Positions 20,743-22,539 of a stretch of DNA of 22,539 nt are shown piece after piece. The position numbers were made by a program, and so were the translations under genes. Every line of letters starts with the position of its first letter. Position 1 is the stretch's first letter. The notes under the pieces were generated by a model. That model saw nothing but the letters and a program-made list of their open reading frames with translations, had not been told where the DNA came from and ran no database searches. This stretch comes from Microbacterium sp. (GTDB lineage: Bacteria > Actinomycetota > Actinomycetes > Actinomycetales > Microbacteriaceae): contig DQHP01000067.1 of the NCBI GenBank assembly GCA_003524435.1, positions 1 to 22,539 of the forward strand. The letters run 5' to 3'.

Positions 20743-20754
20743 CTGTGGATAACT
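20743..20754 (+). promoter_or_regulatory. Perfect DnaA box within a 12-base repeat (copy 2)
   Basis: CTGTGGATAACT again, with TGTGGATAA at 20744-20752, in the same orientation as copy 1 and 952 bases away. It lies in the 97-base divergent gap between the HTH gene and the SAF gene. Nothing else is evident in that gap. Confidence 0.6.
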
Positions 20755-20791
20755 TTCGACACCGGTCGACTGATTCTGTGACGATAAAATC

Positions 20792-21412
20792 ATGACGAGC
20801 CCACCCCGCGCCCGGCGCGCCTTCTGGAGCGACATTCGGTTTCTGATCGGCATCGCCCTGGTCATCCTTTCTATCGCCGGCGTCTGGCTCATCGTGTCCT
20901 CCGCCCGAGAAACCACACCGATTCTGCAGGCTGATCGCACGATCGCCCAGGGCGAGGCTCTTGTCTCCGACGACTTCCGCGTCGTCGAGGTGAGCTTGGG
21001 AGCGGTCAGCGAGAGCTATCTCGCACCGCAGGATTTGCAGCCAGGAATGGTTGCCGCACGCACACTCGCCGATGGCGAGCTCTTACCGACTACCGCCACG
21101 GGCGACGCGCAGAGCGCACGCACCACGAGCATCGTGGTGGAAAGTAGCGTCGGCATCCCCGAGAGCGTCACGGTCGGAACGGCATTAGAGCTCTGGTTCG
21201 CGCCACCCGTCGAAGATGGCGAAGGCTTCGAGGCGCCTCGCATTCTTGTGGCCAACGTCGTTGTTGCCTCAATCCCCGAGGTAGACGGGATGCTCGCGCA
21301 ACAGAGCGCTGCCTTAGAACTCGTCATCGATCGCTCTGACGTCGCCGATGTTCTCGCGGCAATCACTAGCGGCGCGGCACTATCGGTCGTACCTCTCGGG
21401 ACAAGCTCGTGA
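20792..21412 (+). CDS. SAF-domain membrane-anchored protein (CpaB/RcpC-like)
   Basis: A 206-residue protein with a cytoplasmic basic start (PPRARRAFWSD), one membrane segment at about 16-36 (FLIGIALVILSIAGVWLIVS), and a SAF domain at about 43-107 recognisable by ADRTIAQGEALVSDDFRVVE and LQPGMVAARTLADGELL. The C-terminal part is beta-rich, with TSIVVESSVGIPESVTVGTA. SAF proteins of this kind resemble CpaB/RcpC of Tad/Flp pilus systems, where they act at the cell envelope. The next gene overlaps by four bases (GTGA) and is CpaE/TadZ-like, which supports a pilus- or surface-related pair. No pilin, CpaF or TadB/C genes are visible before the window ends. No Shine-Dalgarno is evident before ATG 20792. 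Confidence 0.8.
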   Translation: MTSPPRARRAFWSDIRFLIGIALVILSIAGVWLIVSSARETTPILQADRTIAQGEALVSDDFRVVEVSLGAVSESYLAPQDLQPGMVAARTLADGELLPTTATGDAQSARTTSIVVESSVGIPESVTVGTALELWFAPPVEDGEGFEAPRILVANVVVASIPEVDGMLAQQSAALELVIDRSDVADVLAAITSGAALSVVPLGTSS

Positions 21413-22539
21413 CGACAGCATTGATCGCACTCGACGAGCCCCACGCCTCGACGTTGCGCACCTCTCTTGAGCGTGAGGGCATCCGCATCCTCGCAATTGT
21501 CACGCCCTCAGAGCTGACGGCTGGTTCTCTCAGCGAGGTTGACGCAGTGATCCTCCCCGCCACACGTGCAGCGCTAACAAGCCAGCTCGTGGCAGCCTGC
21601 GACCAAGCAGGAGTCCGAATCGTGACCCTCGGATCTGGCGACTCACGCCTCCTCAGCCGCTATGGATTGCCCGAGGCGCTTCCCGAAAATGCAGAGTCGT
21701 GGCAGATTGCAGATGCGCTCGCAGAAGAATCTCCGAAAACAGCGTCTGCCGCACCTCCCTCGCGCCGTCGCGTCATCGCCGTATGGGGACCTCAGGGCGC
21801 ACCGGGCCGCTCCACCGTCGCCATCCAGCTGGCGGTCGAGCTGACGAGAACCGGCCAGAGCTGCGCGCTGATAGACGCCGATACCGTCGCGCCATCGCTG
21901 GCACTTTTGCTCGGCCTCGGCGACGAGGCCCCTGGGATCGCTGCCGCATGCCGGCGCGCAGAGATCGGCGGCTTGGATGCCGCAGAGCTCAGTCGCCTCG
22001 CCACTCGAGTAGAGACGAGCGCCGGCAGCATGGAAGTTCTCGGCGGCCTCAACCGTCCTTCACGCTGGCCTGAGCTTTCCGCGGGGCGGCTCGGTGCGAC
22101 GCTAAAGCTGTGCCGAGAGTGGGCAGGAGATGTCGTCATAGACGTCTCTGCGGCCTTCGATGCTGACGAAGAGGTCTCAGATGATTTGACGGGCCCGCGC
22201 CGCCACGCTGCGACCACCGCGGCGCTGCGCGAAGCAGACATCATCGTTGCGGTCACGGCCGCAGATCCGCTATCGATCTCTCGATTCCTTCGAGACCACG
22301 CTGAGCTGCGCGCCCTGGTGGGACCCACCGCCCGCATCGCGGTTGTCGCCAACCGGCTACGGCCGGGGCCGTTGGGAATCGACGCTCGCGGACAGGTTCG
22401 TCGTGCACTGGAGCGTTTCGCCGGGATCACGGACGTCACGTTCTTGCCATTCGATCAGCGTGCAGCCGATGCCGCGCTCCTGCACGCCAGGCCAATGGCT
22501 GACGTCACTCCCCGATCTGCGCTCGTGGCGGCGGTGCGT
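21409..22539 (+). CDS. CpaE/TadZ-like MinD-family ATPase, partial (C-terminus beyond right edge)
   Basis: 377 codons are present, with no stop before the right edge. Residues 1-85 form a receiver-like domain (VTTALIALDEPHASTLRTSL, then SEVDAVILPATRA). A linker to about 120 follows, then a MinD/ParA-type P-loop domain. The Walker-A region is GPQGAPGRST at 127-136, where both lysines of the deviant motif KGGxGKST are replaced (Gln129, Arg134). LIDADTVAPSLALLLGL follows at about 155-171, then VVIDVSAAFD, ITDVTFLPFD and similar. CpaE/TadZ proteins position Tad pilus machinery at the membrane; related actinobacterial Ssd proteins affect septum placement. GTG 21409 overlaps the SAF-gene stop (GTGA), so the two are co-translated. 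ATP hydrolysis may be weak or absent. Confidence 0.85.
   Translation, partial: MTTALIALDEPHASTLRTSLEREGIRILAIVTPSELTAGSLSEVDAVILPATRAALTSQLVAACDQAGVRIVTLGSGDSRLLSRYGLPEALPENAESWQIADALAEESPKTASAAPPSRRRVIAVWGPQGAPGRSTVAIQLAVELTRTGQSCALIDADTVAPSLALLLGLGDEAPGIAAACRRAEIGGLDAAELSRLATRVETSAGSMEVLGGLNRPSRWPELSAGRLGATLKLCREWAGDVVIDVSAAFDADEEVSDDLTGPRRHAATTAALREADIIVAVTAADPLSISRFLRDHAELRALVGPTARIAVVANRLRPGPLGIDARGQVRRALERFAGITDVTFLPFDQRAADAALLHARPMADVTPRSALVAAVR

Noticed and set aside
19791..20754. Chromosomal replication origin
   Set aside because: Only two DnaA boxes were found, with no AT-rich unwinding element and no dnaA, dnaN or rpmH nearby.

Overview
The window is a high-GC, gene-dense stretch of an actinobacterial chromosome, most likely Microbacteriaceae and plausibly Microbacterium-like. 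The evidence is the gene set: a Kgd/OdhA-type E2-E1 fusion for 2-oxoglutarate, a GuaB1-type GMP reductase, an RsrA-type anti-sigma factor with its SigR/SigH sigma factor, WhiB1, a PdtaS-like kinase and an Rv3235-family protein. Several starts look leaderless. I see no rRNA, tRNA, CRISPR array, transposase or phage gene. No gene-free stretch exceeds about 280 bases.

Layout. A partial NAD(P)HX dehydratase (nnrD) runs off the left edge. It is followed by a small lipoprotein and, divergent from that, an Old Yellow Enzyme. Next come two tandem minus-strand CNNM/CBS membrane proteins (2502-4879) and guaB1 (6351-7808). Between them lies an extra gene (5157-6128), a PD-(D/E)xK-like nuclease fused to a partial AbiEi-like N-terminus. 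It is bracketed by copies of a short repeat, GAACAGC(A/C)GCGCGA(A)GC. M. tuberculosis keeps guaB1 and its two CNNM genes adjacent (Rv1843c-Rv1841c), so this piece looks like an accessory insertion. The 3.7-kb kgd gene follows guaB1 divergently and ends at a 21-bp hairpin shared with a convergent Eis-like acetyltransferase.

The right half (13031-19716) is a conserved actinobacterial block: rsrA-sigR | aroA-rsgA-bcp, then a small membrane protein, whiB1, pdtaS and an Rv3235-family gene. Most have recognisable counterparts in the Rv3219-Rv3235 region of M. tuberculosis. It combines thiol-oxidative stress control (SigR-RsrA), a thiol peroxidase, two signalling or redox regulators (WhiB1, PdtaS), the shikimate pathway (AroA) and ribosome maturation (RsgA). 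The right end holds an uncharacterised coiled-coil protein, an excisionase-like HTH protein, and a SAF-domain protein overlapping a partial CpaE/TadZ-like ATPase.

Points worth a second look: (1) six gene starts without a Shine-Dalgarno share the layout TAnnnT, exactly six bases, then ATG or GTG, which predicts leaderless mRNAs. (2) An exact SigR promoter (GGGAAT-N18-GTT) in front of sigR lies across the start of aroA. (3) Four of five convergent junctions carry a hairpin that contains or abuts a stop codon. (4) Two identical 12-mers containing a perfect DnaA box lie 952 bp apart in divergent intergenic regions. (5) The repeat-flanked nuclease gene.
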